The position numbers were made by a program, and so were the translations under genes. A DNA stretch of 64,000 bases, from the NCBI RefSeq assembly GCF_022836435.1, contig NZ_BQXC01000001.1, positions 1,252,121-1,316,120 of the forward strand, read 5' to 3'. This document shows positions 20,099 through 29,042 of this stretch, one piece after another. A model generated the notes under the pieces. It saw only the letters and a list, made by a program, of their open reading frames with translations. It ran no database searches and was not told the origin of the DNA. Position 1 is the first letter of the stretch; each line of letters opens with the position of its first letter. This stretch comes from Nitrosomonas sp. PY1. Lineage in GTDB: Bacteria; Pseudomonadota; Gammaproteobacteria; Burkholderiales; Nitrosomonadaceae.

Positions 20099-20515
20099 CT
20101 ATTTTGTTTCTATATTACTAAAACTGGAGCTATTAGGATCTTCGCTATCCTTTTCCATTCGTTCAATTTTTACAAGATCTTTTTTTGCTTTATCTTTGGG
20201 ATAGACCTGATGGCTTTCGGTGCTTGTTAGGAGTTCATTTTCAAAAAAAATGGTTAATCTTTTTTGTTCAGATAGTTTGCCTTTGTCACGAAAAATATAG
20301 ACATAATCCCAACGATTCTCACGGAATGCATCGACGATCAACGGCGATCCCATTACGAACAAAACCTGAGATTTCGTCATCCCAGGCTTAAGCATCTCAG
20401 TCATTTCGTCAGTGACGACATTACCTTGCTGAACATCAATTCGATAAGGAAATGGCGGTAAATAAGAACATCCGGTAAATAATAAAACGAGCAGAATACA
20501 CGCCTTTGCGGTCAT
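20099..20515 (-). CDS. bamE: Outer membrane assembly lipoprotein BamE (SmpA/OmlA)
   Basis: A 138-aa outer-membrane lipoprotein of the BAM complex that inserts beta-barrel proteins. It has a short signal peptide with the lipobox LFTGC, the acylated cysteine being residue 16. The core motif LKPGMTKSQVLFVMGSPLIVD and the following NRWDYVYIF are diagnostic. Residues after about 105 are a charged tail. It is divergent from fur with only 79 bp between start codons, a classical betaproteobacterial arrangement. BamC is at 40508. Confidence 0.93.
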   Translation of the reverse strand: MTAKACILLVLLFTGCSYLPPFPYRIDVQQGNVVTDEMTEMLKPGMTKSQVLFVMGSPLIVDAFRENRWDYVYIFRDKGKLSEQKRLTIFFENELLTSTESHQVYPKDKAKKDLVKIERMEKDSEDPNSSSFSNIETK

Positions 20516-20594
20516 ATTGTAAATATTGATGTTTCCAAAGTGAGCATAGCACTATATGATACAACAAATAAATTTATCAACAGAGGTAATACGT

Positions 20595-21038
20595 ATGGGT
20601 AATTCTGCTGATCTGAAATCTATTGGTCTTAAAAATACAGGCCTTAAAACCACCTTACCGCGACTCAAAATATTAAACCTGTTTGAACACAGTAGTGTAC
20701 GTCATTTGTCGGCTGAAGATGTGTACAAAGAATTACTAAACGAGGGTGAAGATATCGGTTTGGCCACGGTGTATCGCGTTTTAACACAGTTTGAGCAAGC
20801 CGGACTATTGGAACGTCATCATTTTGAGAGCGGTAAAGCTGTATTTGAACTTAAAAGCGATGGTCATCACGATCATTTAGTGTGTTTACAGTGCGGTAAA
20901 GTGGAAGAGTTTTATGATGCCGAGATCGAAAAACGTCAAATGCTCGTTGCTAAGGAGCGCGGATTTAAGTTACAAGAACATTCTTTGTCTCTTTATGCGG
21001 ATTGCATAAAAACCGATTGCGCTGATCGCCGGAAATAG
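20595..21038 (+). CDS. fur: Ferric uptake regulator
   Basis: Iron-dependent repressor, 147 aa from the ATG at 20595, which has CAGAGG upstream; an in-frame ATG at 20556 is less likely. The winged helix spans about 17-85 ([16 protein letters not shown], then [20 protein letters not shown]). The metal region is [11 protein letters not shown], with H91, H92, D93, H94, C97 and C100. A second cysteine pair is at the C-terminus (C137, C142). Its likely target box lies 1.5 kb downstream at 22524. Confidence 0.95.
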   Translation: MGNSADLKSIGLKNTGLKTTLPRLKILNLFEHSSVRHLSAEDVYKELLNEGEDIGLATVYRVLTQFEQAGLLERHHFESGKAVFELKSDGHHDHLVCLQCGKVEEFYDAEIEKRQMLVAKERGFKLQEHSLSLYADCIKTDCADRRK

Positions 21039-21095
21039 TTGCACGTAACTATCTAAAATATCTATTGTGAGCTTACTACGATCCTGAGTTTAAAA

Positions 21096-22364
21096 ATGAA
21101 CGATAAAATTCGCTCGCTGACTGAGCGTATCGGGAAAAATGCGCTCAATGCTACTTTGCTATTATCATTTGAAATAATGGCGCAAAGTACAGTGTTAGAA
21201 AGTAGCCTGACCAAGGATTTTGATACGTGCGTGGCTCGTATAGCCGAGCGTGCCAAAATGGAAGGCATCTCGAATCAAACTGTTTCACAAACATTAAGCA
21301 GGGCCAAACAAATACCGAAAATCATTGAGCTAGATCGGCGTCAGCCAGAATTTTCGCAAACTTTCGCAAACTATTTCAATGTGCGTATCAACGAAGAGCG
21401 CGTGCAGCGCGGACGGGAGCTATTAAATCGGCATCGTACGCTTTTGAATCAAATACAAAAAGAGACAGGTGTGCCAGGGCATTATCTGGTTTCATTTTGG
21501 GGATTGGAAACAAGTTATGGCAGTCATTTTGGCGACTGGAAAATCACCGACTCTTTGGCAACACTGGCTTGCGATTCACGGCGCGGCACTTTTTTTACCC
21601 AGGAATTGATTAATGCCATGCGTATCATTGATGCGGGCGATATCATACCTGAGCGTATGATTGGCTCATGGGCCGGCGCTATGGGTCATATGCAATTCAT
21701 GCCTTCTACCTTTTTACATTATGCTAAAGATATGGATGGCGACGGTCGCCGTGATTTATGGGGCAGCATACCGGATGCTTTTGGTTCGGCAGCAAACTTT
21801 TTGCGGCAAATGGGGTGGGTTCCTGGATTGGAATGGGGGCAGGAAGTCAGATTACCAGAAGTGTTTGATTATACTTTGTCAGGAAGAGGACAAATGTTAA
21901 GTCAATCTGAATGGGCAAAGTTGGGCGTATTAACTGCTTCAGGTGCTCCGTTGCCATTGAACGAGCAAAAGTCAGCTTTATTAATTCCCTCAGGTTATCA
22001 AGGACCGGCATTTCTAGTAACCAGGAATTTCCAGGTCATTATGCGTTGGAATCGCTCGGAATACTACGCCATTTCGGTGGGTCATCTGGCGGATCGAATT
22101 TCAGGAGGGGGCGCTTTACATCGACCACCGATATCCGATTCTATAAAAATAACACGTGAGCAAATACGCCAACTGCAAAAAGATCTGCTCACACTGGGTA
22201 TCGATGCCGGTGAAATTGATGGCGTACTTGGATCTACCACTCGTCAGGCTATTAGTCATTTTCAACAACACACACAGCGTATCGCTGATGGTTATTTGGA
22301 TCACAAACTGTTAATCGCCATTCGGCAGGCCGCTCAATCAAAATCTTCTTTGAGTAATAACTAA
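21096..22364 (+). CDS. mltB: Lytic murein transglycosylase, MltB family
   Basis: Cleaves the glycan strand of peptidoglycan with formation of 1,6-anhydro ends. The protein is 422 aa. The catalytic glutamate is E138 in FWGLETSYG, followed by the family blocks GSWAGAMGHMQFMPSTF and DMDGDGRRDLWGS. A C-terminal peptidoglycan-binding domain (about 345-410) carries LQKDLLTLGIDAGEIDG. The N-terminus is only weakly hydrophobic (NATLLLSFEIMAQS) and no lipobox is seen, so export is assumed from the family. The ribosome site is poor. Confidence 0.9.
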   Translation: MNDKIRSLTERIGKNALNATLLLSFEIMAQSTVLESSLTKDFDTCVARIAERAKMEGISNQTVSQTLSRAKQIPKIIELDRRQPEFSQTFANYFNVRINEERVQRGRELLNRHRTLLNQIQKETGVPGHYLVSFWGLETSYGSHFGDWKITDSLATLACDSRRGTFFTQELINAMRIIDAGDIIPERMIGSWAGAMGHMQFMPSTFLHYAKDMDGDGRRDLWGSIPDAFGSAANFLRQMGWVPGLEWGQEVRLPEVFDYTLSGRGQMLSQSEWAKLGVLTASGAPLPLNEQKSALLIPSGYQGPAFLVTRNFQVIMRWNRSEYYAISVGHLADRISGGGALHRPPISDSIKITREQIRQLQKDLLTLGIDAGEIDGVLGSTTRQAISHFQQHTQRIADGYLDHKLLIAIRQAAQSKSSLSNN

Positions 22365-22523
22365 TCAAAACTTACGTAAGACTCGAGCCATTGGCTCATA
22401 CCGGCTTTTGCAATACGGAATGGAAAATTGAATCCGCAAAGGTCCAAGATAAAACACTCTGATCCATTTCATATTTATAGGTTATTTTTTCTTTCTTTTG
22501 TTTCAATCCTTGAAAAACTAAAC

Positions 22524-22558
22524 AATAATAATTATCATTATCCTTCTTATCATTATTT
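22524..22558 (+). promoter_or_regulatory. Fur box upstream of the 751-aa exported protein
   Basis: Bases 22524-22542 read AATAATAATTATCATTATC, matching 16 of 19 positions of the classical Fur consensus GATAATGATAATCATTATC. A further partial copy (TTATCATTATT) follows up to 22558, as in extended Fur operators. It lies 34 bp before the start codon, where bound Fur would block transcription. The fur gene itself is nearby. Confidence 0.78.
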
Positions 22559-22576
22559 TAAAGAGGTTAAAAGAGA

Positions 22577-24832
22577 ATGTACTTATTCAATCAACTTATA
22601 GTCAAGATAAAGAATATAGCGATTATGAGTTTTATAATGCTTCTTGCTTGTAGTAGTAGCGGTGTTTTTGCAGTAACCGCAAGCGTTGCAGATATTCAAG
22701 CAGCTGTTGTTGCTTTCCAAACTATAGGAAGTTTACGTCAAGAATCTCCGATTAATGGTGACGCAATTGCAAATGCATATACCGGAACATTACAAAGCTT
22801 GGCAATAGAAGTTGACGAAGCGAATAATCTTGAGTTAAACAAGGATATTCAAGTAGCAATTGAAGATATTAAAAACGGTAAAGATCCTGCATTAGCAGCG
22901 CAAGTTATCGATAAAACGCTACAACGTGTTTTTTATCAGTCGATATGGAATCGTATTACGGCTATTCGTGATGAATTCAGTACAAGCAATTCAGATGCGT
23001 TGACGCAAACACTTTTGCAAACGGAAGCGGCTTTTGTGGCAATTGAAAAAACTGTTGCAAGAGAGAATCAAGTACTCACCGCCGATAAAAAGGCACTCGA
23101 AGCGGGCACTAATCCAGGCCTGGATGCAGCGATTAAAGCTTCATTTGCCAGAGTCAAAACAGCATTGAATAAAAGTAATCCAGATGAAGATTTTGCGACC
23201 ATTCAAGTAGAACGGTATGGCATTCGTATGTCGCTCGCACGTGCATACTATATCGGTGTATTGCGTGAAATCTCTGGAGTTATCAGTAATCGAGATGCTG
23301 ATACCGATGAAGCGCGTGAAGCATTAAAGGAGGGTGAAGTTTTTTATCGCATTATCGAACCGCTGATTGCGCGTGATAACCCGGCAGGAAGTGCATTTCT
23401 GAAGTCTCGTTTGACTGGTAGATTATCGGAAATTGATGCAGATACCATTGTTAGTGAATTAAGTAAGGGATTGATTGGTCGTGTTAAGGCAGAGATGAAT
23501 GGACAAGCGAGTGCTGTTGGTAGTGATCGCCCGCAAGCAATGGCTGAAGCTGCTGGCGCAGCTTATTTTGCCAAGATTATGTTTCCAGACATTGAGTTAC
23601 GTTTAGGTACAGCGGCGCGAGTTGGTCTTGAAACAGAGTTTAATAATTTGCAAGTGGCCAGTAGCGAAAACAACGCCGAGAAATCTACGCAAGCGCGTGA
23701 CGCAATTACCGTTATTCTGGTTAATTATGAAAGCGCGCTGAATGTTGCAAAATACGAAACTTCAACGACTACAATCATCATTGATGAGGCTGTTAAAAGC
23801 TTTCAAGCGATTGCTGAATTACGCAAACAAGCAACTATTGATGGAAATGCTATTGAAGCGGCTTATCAGGGCGATTTGCAAGAACTGACAAAAATTATTG
23901 ACCAAATATATGGCTTATCGATTGACAGCGATGTGTCATCCGCCATCAATGCAATTAAAAATCAAATCGATGTACCATTAGCTGCCCAGATAGTCGACAA
24001 GTCATTACAACGTGTTTTTGCCATTGCAGTATATGACAGAACGACGTTGGTGGCTCATCAGTTTGATACCCTTTCTTCCGATCAATTGATCTTGGAGTGG
24101 GATAGGGCTTATTCAGCTTTTCAGGCTATTAGTGGTACAGCTTCACGTTTTAACAAAGTACTCACAAGCGATAAAAAATCGCTACAAGATGGCCGAGATC
24201 CTGATTTGGATTATCAGATTCTGCGGGCTTTTGAATATGGTAGACATACACTTGATAAAGCTGATGAAGAAAACCGTTTCGATGTATCGATAGCTCGTGA
24301 AAACATCGTTTCATCATTAATCAGAACATATCTGATTGGTGTTTTGCGAGAAGTTGAAGGAATTATTGGTAGTCGCGATACCGATGTTGCTGACGCACGA
24401 GAAGCTCAGGTCGAAGGTGAATATTTCTATCGTATTATCGAAGGATTTATCGCGCAAGACAATTCGTTCGGCAGTAATCGTATTAAGGCACAGCTAATCG
24501 GCGATGATCTCGCTGCTGTCTCGGCAAATGAGATCGTCAGTGATATTAGCAAGGGCATGATTGGGCAAATAAACGGTAGTATTAATCAAATTGCAGCAAC
24601 ATTTTCAACGGATAAAAATCAAGCGTTGATAGCAGTGGAAGCTATTGATCTGTATGCAAGTAGTTTTCTACCTGATTTGGAATTGCGGTTGGATACATTA
24701 CGCCGGGTGAAGATAGAAAATGCCATTCGTAATTTGAAATATGCCATTCAAACAACGGATTCTGAGCAAGCAATTGCTGCTAAAGCCGTGATCGATGATG
24801 TTCTTTCCCAATATCAAGGGCAATTGATCTAG
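22577..24832 (+). CDS. Exported protein of unknown function with two related halves, Fur-box regulated
   Basis: A 751-aa protein I do not recognise. A signal peptide is likely (about 10-33, ending GVFA), with CSSS near 25-28. The rest is two related modules, about 36-391 and 400-751. Paired segments include QVIDKTLQRVF (109-119) with QIVDKSLQRVF (471-481), YYIGVLREISGVIS (224-237) with YLIGVLREVEGIIG (585-598), EGEVFYRIIEPLIARDN with EGEYFYRIIEGFIAQDN, and FPDIELRL with LPDLELRL. Both look all-helical and rich in conserved acidic residues. A Fur box sits just upstream and a diheme cytochrome gene follows at 25096. A periplasmic iron-handling role is inference. Confidence 0.8.
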   Translation: MYLFNQLIVKIKNIAIMSFIMLLACSSSGVFAVTASVADIQAAVVAFQTIGSLRQESPINGDAIANAYTGTLQSLAIEVDEANNLELNKDIQVAIEDIKNGKDPALAAQVIDKTLQRVFYQSIWNRITAIRDEFSTSNSDALTQTLLQTEAAFVAIEKTVARENQVLTADKKALEAGTNPGLDAAIKASFARVKTALNKSNPDEDFATIQVERYGIRMSLARAYYIGVLREISGVISNRDADTDEAREALKEGEVFYRIIEPLIARDNPAGSAFLKSRLTGRLSEIDADTIVSELSKGLIGRVKAEMNGQASAVGSDRPQAMAEAAGAAYFAKIMFPDIELRLGTAARVGLETEFNNLQVASSENNAEKSTQARDAITVILVNYESALNVAKYETSTTTIIIDEAVKSFQAIAELRKQATIDGNAIEAAYQGDLQELTKIIDQIYGLSIDSDVSSAINAIKNQIDVPLAAQIVDKSLQRVFAIAVYDRTTLVAHQFDTLSSDQLILEWDRAYSAFQAISGTASRFNKVLTSDKKSLQDGRDPDLDYQILRAFEYGRHTLDKADEENRFDVSIARENIVSSLIRTYLIGVLREVEGIIGSRDTDVADAREAQVEGEYFYRIIEGFIAQDNSFGSNRIKAQLIGDDLAAVSANEIVSDISKGMIGQINGSINQIAATFSTDKNQALIAVEAIDLYASSFLPDLELRLDTLRRVKIENAIRNLKYAIQTTDSEQAIAAKAVIDDVLSQYQGQLI

Positions 24833-24928
24833 CAATCAAAGATAATTTGCCTAAGAAATTACGGTAAGTTATTTTCAGAATAGCCTAAGTTTCGCCATCA
24901 GTTACCATTAACCAAAGCGCTTGATATG

Positions 24929-24953
24929 CCCTCTCGATGTATATTCGAGAGGG
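24929..24953. repeat. Hairpin between the duplicated protein and the cytochrome gene
   Basis: A perfect 9-bp stem (CCCTCTCGA / TCGAGAGGG) with a 7-base loop, 97 bp after the 751-aa gene. It is not followed by a run of T, so it is not a standard rho-independent terminator. It may slow or partly end transcription or protect the upstream transcript. Confidence 0.5.
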
Positions 24954-25095
24954 TAGGATGTATATTGTCATGTAAACGTACATACCGTAGATATGGTAAT
25001 TTCATTTGACATTGAGTAGCGCGGTTTTCATTTGAAAAATATTAATAATGTGTAATTGCTGTATTTTTTGTAATGAATTAAATAAGAAATAAAAT

Positions 25096-26504
25096 ATGAA
25101 TCAGTGTTTATGTAAGTTATTTGTGGCAGTTGTATTATTGATTACACTTCCAACTCTGTCCATTGCTGCGGAAAAAGCATCTAGTATTTCAGCAAACAAT
25201 CGTCATGGAATTGACAAAACCGTTAGTACTCATGGTTTTATTGATTTTAACAACGCCTTTTTTAAAAAAATGGGAACTAACGATAGAACATGTGCGACTT
25301 GCCATGTTCCTACGGAAGGCTGGACAATTACACCAAAAGGAATTCAAAAACGTTTCCGACAAACAGCCGGTCTAGATCCGTTATTTCGCTTGGTAGATGG
25401 CGCCAATTCTACAAATGCTGATGTTTCGACTATTGAGAAACGTCGTCAAGCTTATAGTATGCTATTGAATAAAGGCAATATACGTGTTGGTATGGGTGTA
25501 CCAGCGGATGCTGAGTTTGAGTTGATTGAGACCGATGATCCGTATGGTTTTGCGAATGCATATGAATTATCACTATCTCGAAGACCCATGCCAACCACGA
25601 ATCTAAAATTTCTTAGCACAGTGATGTGGGATGGACGCGAAACAACCCAAAGCGATATTTCTACGGATTGTATCTTTGGTTCAACGACATGCTTTTCACC
25701 TGTGGCTTCTGATTTGTCGATGCAAGCCAATCATGCAACACGAGGTCATGCTGAAGCTTTGGCAGACCTTACTGATGCAGAACGAACCGAAATCGTAAAT
25801 TTTGAGATGGGATTATTCACCACACAAATAGTCGATAATAACGCGGGGAGTTTGACGAGAAATAGAGCGAGTGGTGGACCTAATTTTTTGATGACTCAAG
25901 ATTATTATTTTGGTGTTAATGACACTTTGGTTGGGGATTATCGGACTCGTGAATCTTTCGATTCCAACGCTATGTCTTTATATAACGCTTGGGAACGTTA
26001 TTTCGGTCGTACAACTAATCAAACAGAAAGAGCGCGCGGTGCAATTGCACGTGGCCAGGCTTTATTTAATAACAAATTGATTCAAATTAGTGGAGTCGCC
26101 GGTATTAATGACGATCTGAATATTACTGTATTGGAGGGTACTTGCACGACATGCCATAACACACCGAACTCAGGTAATCACTCAACCCCTAGCCGCTGAA
26201 TATCGGTATTGCGGATGCATCGCGTCGCACACCGGATATGCCTTTATATACATTAAGAAAGAAAGTAACTGGGGAAATTATACAAACTACTGACCCAGGT
26301 CGTGCGCTACTAACAGGCAGATGGAAGGATATCGGTCGCTTCAAAGGACCAATATTGCGTTCTGTTGCGTCACGTCCACCGTATTTTCATGACGGCTCAG
26401 CAAAAGATCTGAAAGCAGTTATTGATTTCTATGATCAACGCTTTAAAATACATTTGACCGAAAGAGAAAAAGCAGACCTAGTAGCTTTTTTAGCTGCTCT
26501 GTAA
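25096..26504 (+). pseudogene. Diheme cytochrome c (peroxidase/MauG-like), frameshifted
   Basis: Periplasmic c-type cytochrome with signal peptide (about 1-24, ending SIAA). The first haem site CATCH is at C66/C69/H70 and the second CTTCH at 350-354, the spacing of the cytochrome c peroxidase/MauG superfamily. The first frame stops at 26199. Coding resumes one frame over, giving PLNIGIADASRRTPDMPLYT, KGPILRSVASRPPYFHDGS and a normal C-terminus at 26504. A one-base loss near 26188-26192 explains this. Without it the protein would be about 468 aa. Whether the lesion is real or a sequence error cannot be told here. Confidence 0.85.
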
Positions 26505-26522
26505 ACTTTTCATCGCCAAACA

Positions 26523-26563
26523 CTAGGGATTCAGTATATGGGCTATTATCCTGTAATCCCTAG
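26523..26563. repeat. Inverted repeat after the cytochrome gene
   Basis: CTAGGGATT at 26523-26531 pairs perfectly with AATCCCTAG at 26555-26563; inner CAG/CTG can add three pairs past a one-base bulge. It begins 19 bp after the cytochrome stop codon. No T-tract follows, so it is either an unusual transcript end or another structural element. Confidence 0.45.
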
Positions 26564-26964
26564 CGATAATATCGATATTTGATTTGTTTGAGGCTAACGC
26601 TAATTAATTCCAGCATCGCTCGAATTGACGTTACAGTAGTAAAGTATTCTGTTAACTTCCTTTGTTGGCGTAGTATTAAACGGTCTTTTCTCGCGCACAA
26701 CATCAACGTTTACTTAGATAAAATAATCTCTTGATCATTTCTTCGGTAACAGCATTTTAGAATCTTTATTTTTTCTTGACAATTCAAATAATCCACAGTG
26801 AAGATGTGACTAAAAAGTAATTTATAATTTTCCCATAAAAATCATTCATTAAAAATAAGTGTATGATATTAAAAGGATTAATAATGTAGAATAATTAATC
26901 AGGTTTAGAAAAAAACCAGAAAATACATATATTAAGCTGCCCGATTTGCGAGTTACTAACAAAG

Positions 26965-26987
26965 TTATCCACAGATTTTGTGGATAA
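26965..26987. promoter_or_regulatory. Inverted pair of perfect DnaA boxes
   Basis: TTATCCACA at 26965-26973 and its exact reverse complement TGTGGATAA at 26979-26987, separated by 5 bp. TTATCCACA is the strongest known DnaA-binding 9-mer. The pair stands in an AT-rich stretch without genes. It may bind DnaA for titration or regulation. It can also form an RNA hairpin, but without a direct T-tract. It is too sparse to be called oriC. Confidence 0.55.
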
Positions 26988-27631
26988 TAATTACTTTCAA
27001 ATTTTTTACTTGATTTGTAAGCCTAACGTCAAACCAGCTCATAAGATGGCTAGCGATGCCAGGATTGCAACAAGGAGTCAAATACTCAAGTAACCTAGCC
27101 TACGGATTATCACAGTCACTCAGCTCGCTATCGATACCGAAGCAACGCTGAATTAAGAAAAATGTCCGGTGGCTTGCGGGTTATAAAGACAAGACCACGC
27201 TGATTGATCATAATGGCCACAACGGTTTGGTGATAAGAGCAGCTACAAAAATCCGCTGTCAATACTGTGTGATAAAGCTAAGATGAAACAGGTACGAGAT
27301 CCTATGCGTTACCATGAGCTAACCAAATCACATATCTGACTATTCTATAGGCCATGGTATTTGGCTTGAAAAGATTGTCAAGATTGTATGTTGAGGATTA
27401 CTCTGAGCCGCACAATCTAGGCTATCATGTACAGATGAATTAGATTTCTCACGTGCGCGTTCCTGGCTTGCTAATCAAGCGGTAATTTATGGCTAATAGA
27501 AACCCTGTTATTAATAAGATTATTGAATCTAATTCAATTTCAGCGTAAAGTGCTAATTCATTACTTGCAATAGATTTCTCTGTTTTGAAATAAGTGATTC
27601 ATTTTTATTTATAGGAAAGGGGTGTTGTATT

Positions 27632-28234
27632 ATGTTGCTAGAAAAAAATTATAAACCGCTCGTTATGCAGCGTTTCTTAGGTACTGTAGAAGTTTCCAAG
27701 CCTTCGCCGCCTGTTTCCGTGACTTTTGAATCACCGGCACTTGAAGTAATGACAGATTTTCGTAAAATACAGGCAGCTGTGATTTCACCCGAAACCCCAA
27801 TGGAAACAGCTAATATCTATATGATTCAGCGTGGTGTTCGTACGTTACTCGTGATGCGTGACAACGAATCTTTGGCTGGTATTATTACTGCAACCGATAT
27901 TCTGGGTGAAAAACCTATGCGATTTGTTCAGCAACGTGGCATCAAGCATAATGAAATTTTGGTGATGGATATTATGACACCGCTAGATATGCTAGAAGCT
28001 ATTTCTCTTGAAGATGTTGAGCATACACGTGTAGGTAATATCATAGCCAGTTTGTATGAGGGTGGTCGCATACATTCGCTAGTAGTGGACAATGCTGGGC
28101 ATACTGACCTATCGAAAATTTGCGGTATTTTTTCTTGGACTCAAATAGAAAAACAGTTGGGCAGAAAAATTACGGTTCCGGTCAAAGTTGCAAAAAGCTT
28201 TGCGGAAATTGAATCAACCTTAATTGCAGATTGA
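27632..28234 (+). CDS. CBS-domain protein
   Basis: A 200-aa cytosolic protein with a pair of CBS domains (about 45-185), which usually bind adenosine nucleotides. Visible segments are VISPETPMETANIYMIQRGVR, the AGIITATDILGEK strand-helix typical of CBS repeats, VMDIMTPLDMLEAIS and HSLVVDN with CGIFSWTQIEKQLG. A GGAAAGGGG ribosome site precedes the ATG. No attached catalytic domain is present. It stands alone upstream of ccmA, separated by 189 bp, and its target is unknown. Confidence 0.82.
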   Translation: MLLEKNYKPLVMQRFLGTVEVSKPSPPVSVTFESPALEVMTDFRKIQAAVISPETPMETANIYMIQRGVRTLLVMRDNESLAGIITATDILGEKPMRFVQQRGIKHNEILVMDIMTPLDMLEAISLEDVEHTRVGNIIASLYEGGRIHSLVVDNAGHTDLSKICGIFSWTQIEKQLGRKITVPVKVAKSFAEIESTLIAD

Positions 28235-28423
28235 TAAAAGTTGATTGTGAATATGCCGGATATATTGATTCCGGCTGTTTGCGCTAGCGAGTTAGTTTAT
28301 CTCGCAATAATTCTATAAATTCTTGGGTGTGGAATAAGCTTTCAAGTTTTTAATGCCCGGATGTCGTTCTCACCATCAATAAGCTATAATCACGAGCTTT
28401 TATCTAATTCGCCTAACTAAATC

Positions 28424-29038
28424 GTGTTGCAAGGAATCAAAGTCGCATGCGTGCGCGGTGATCGAGAACTCTTTAGGGATATTGATTTTTCTCTTGAAAC
28501 GGGTGGCTTATTGCAAGTACATGGCCCTAACGGTAGTGGGAAGACAAGTTTGCTACGTATGATATGTGGATTATTATCTCCCGCTTCAGGCAGAATTTGC
28601 TGGAATGGCGCCTCTATCGAAACTTTAAATGAAGAGTATTTTGCTTGCACTACCTATATCGGTCATTTAGGCGGTGTAAAAGATGATTTAACAGTAATCG
28701 AGAATTTATGCATCACGAGTGCAATGGCTGGATCTGAAATCAACTTTGATGACGCAACTAAAGCACTTGATACTATCGGTCTAAGCGGTCGTGAGCATTT
28801 ACCGGTTAAAGTATTATCGCAAGGTCAACGGAGGCGAGTTGCTTTGGCGCGCTTATTGGTATGCAATACGGCATTATGGATTTTGGATGAGCCATTTGTA
28901 GCTTTGGATGTGGTTGCAGTTCAACTGCTCAGAGAAATATTAGAGCGACACCTGCAACAAGATGGCATGGTGGTAATGACGACACACCAGGAGATTGATA
29001 TTAACGCATCATCGATTACTCAATTACAATTATCTTGA
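28424..29038 (+). CDS. ccmA: Haem exporter ATP-binding protein CcmA
   Basis: ABC ATPase of the CcmABCD complex, which frees holo-CcmE for haem delivery in cytochrome c maturation. It is 204 aa, the normal length. Walker A is HGPNGSGKTS near 34-43, the signature is LSQGQRRRVALARL and Walker B is LWILDEPF. The start is a GTG at 28424. It is the first of nine ccm genes in one direction. The CcmB start is 4 bp after its stop. Confidence 0.94.
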   Translation: MLQGIKVACVRGDRELFRDIDFSLETGGLLQVHGPNGSGKTSLLRMICGLLSPASGRICWNGASIETLNEEYFACTTYIGHLGGVKDDLTVIENLCITSAMAGSEINFDDATKALDTIGLSGREHLPVKVLSQGQRRRVALARLLVCNTALWILDEPFVALDVVAVQLLREILERHLQQDGMVVMTTHQEIDINASSITQLQLS

Positions 29039-29042
29039 TGCT

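Larger units (their letters stand above)
26505..27631. other. 1.1-kb gene desert with decayed sequence
   Basis: No intact gene. The left half is AT-rich and contains an inverted repeat (26523-26563) and an inverted pair of DnaA boxes (26965-26987), both listed separately. From about 27020 to 27530 the composition becomes more gene-like. Around 27160-27290 one frame reads KNVRWLAGYKDKTTLIDH and continues with coding-like residues between stops. I could not match it to a family; a decayed gene or mobile-element remnant is the likeliest reading. The promoter for the CBS-domain gene should lie at the right end. Confidence 0.5.

Noticed and set aside
24929-24953. Rho-independent terminator after the 751-aa gene
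   Set aside because: The stem is good but no T-tract follows; the same holds for the repeats at 26523-26563, 36432-36450 and 49885-49925.
25096-26504. Treating the two cytochrome frames as two separate genes
   Set aside because: The second frame starts in mid-domain (after PLNIGIADASRRTPD upstream of its first ATG) and completes the same family domain, so a single frameshifted gene is the simpler reading.
26965-26987. Calling the DnaA-box pair the chromosomal origin
   Set aside because: Only two boxes are present, with no dnaA, dnaN or clear unwinding element nearby. I report it only as a candidate DnaA site.
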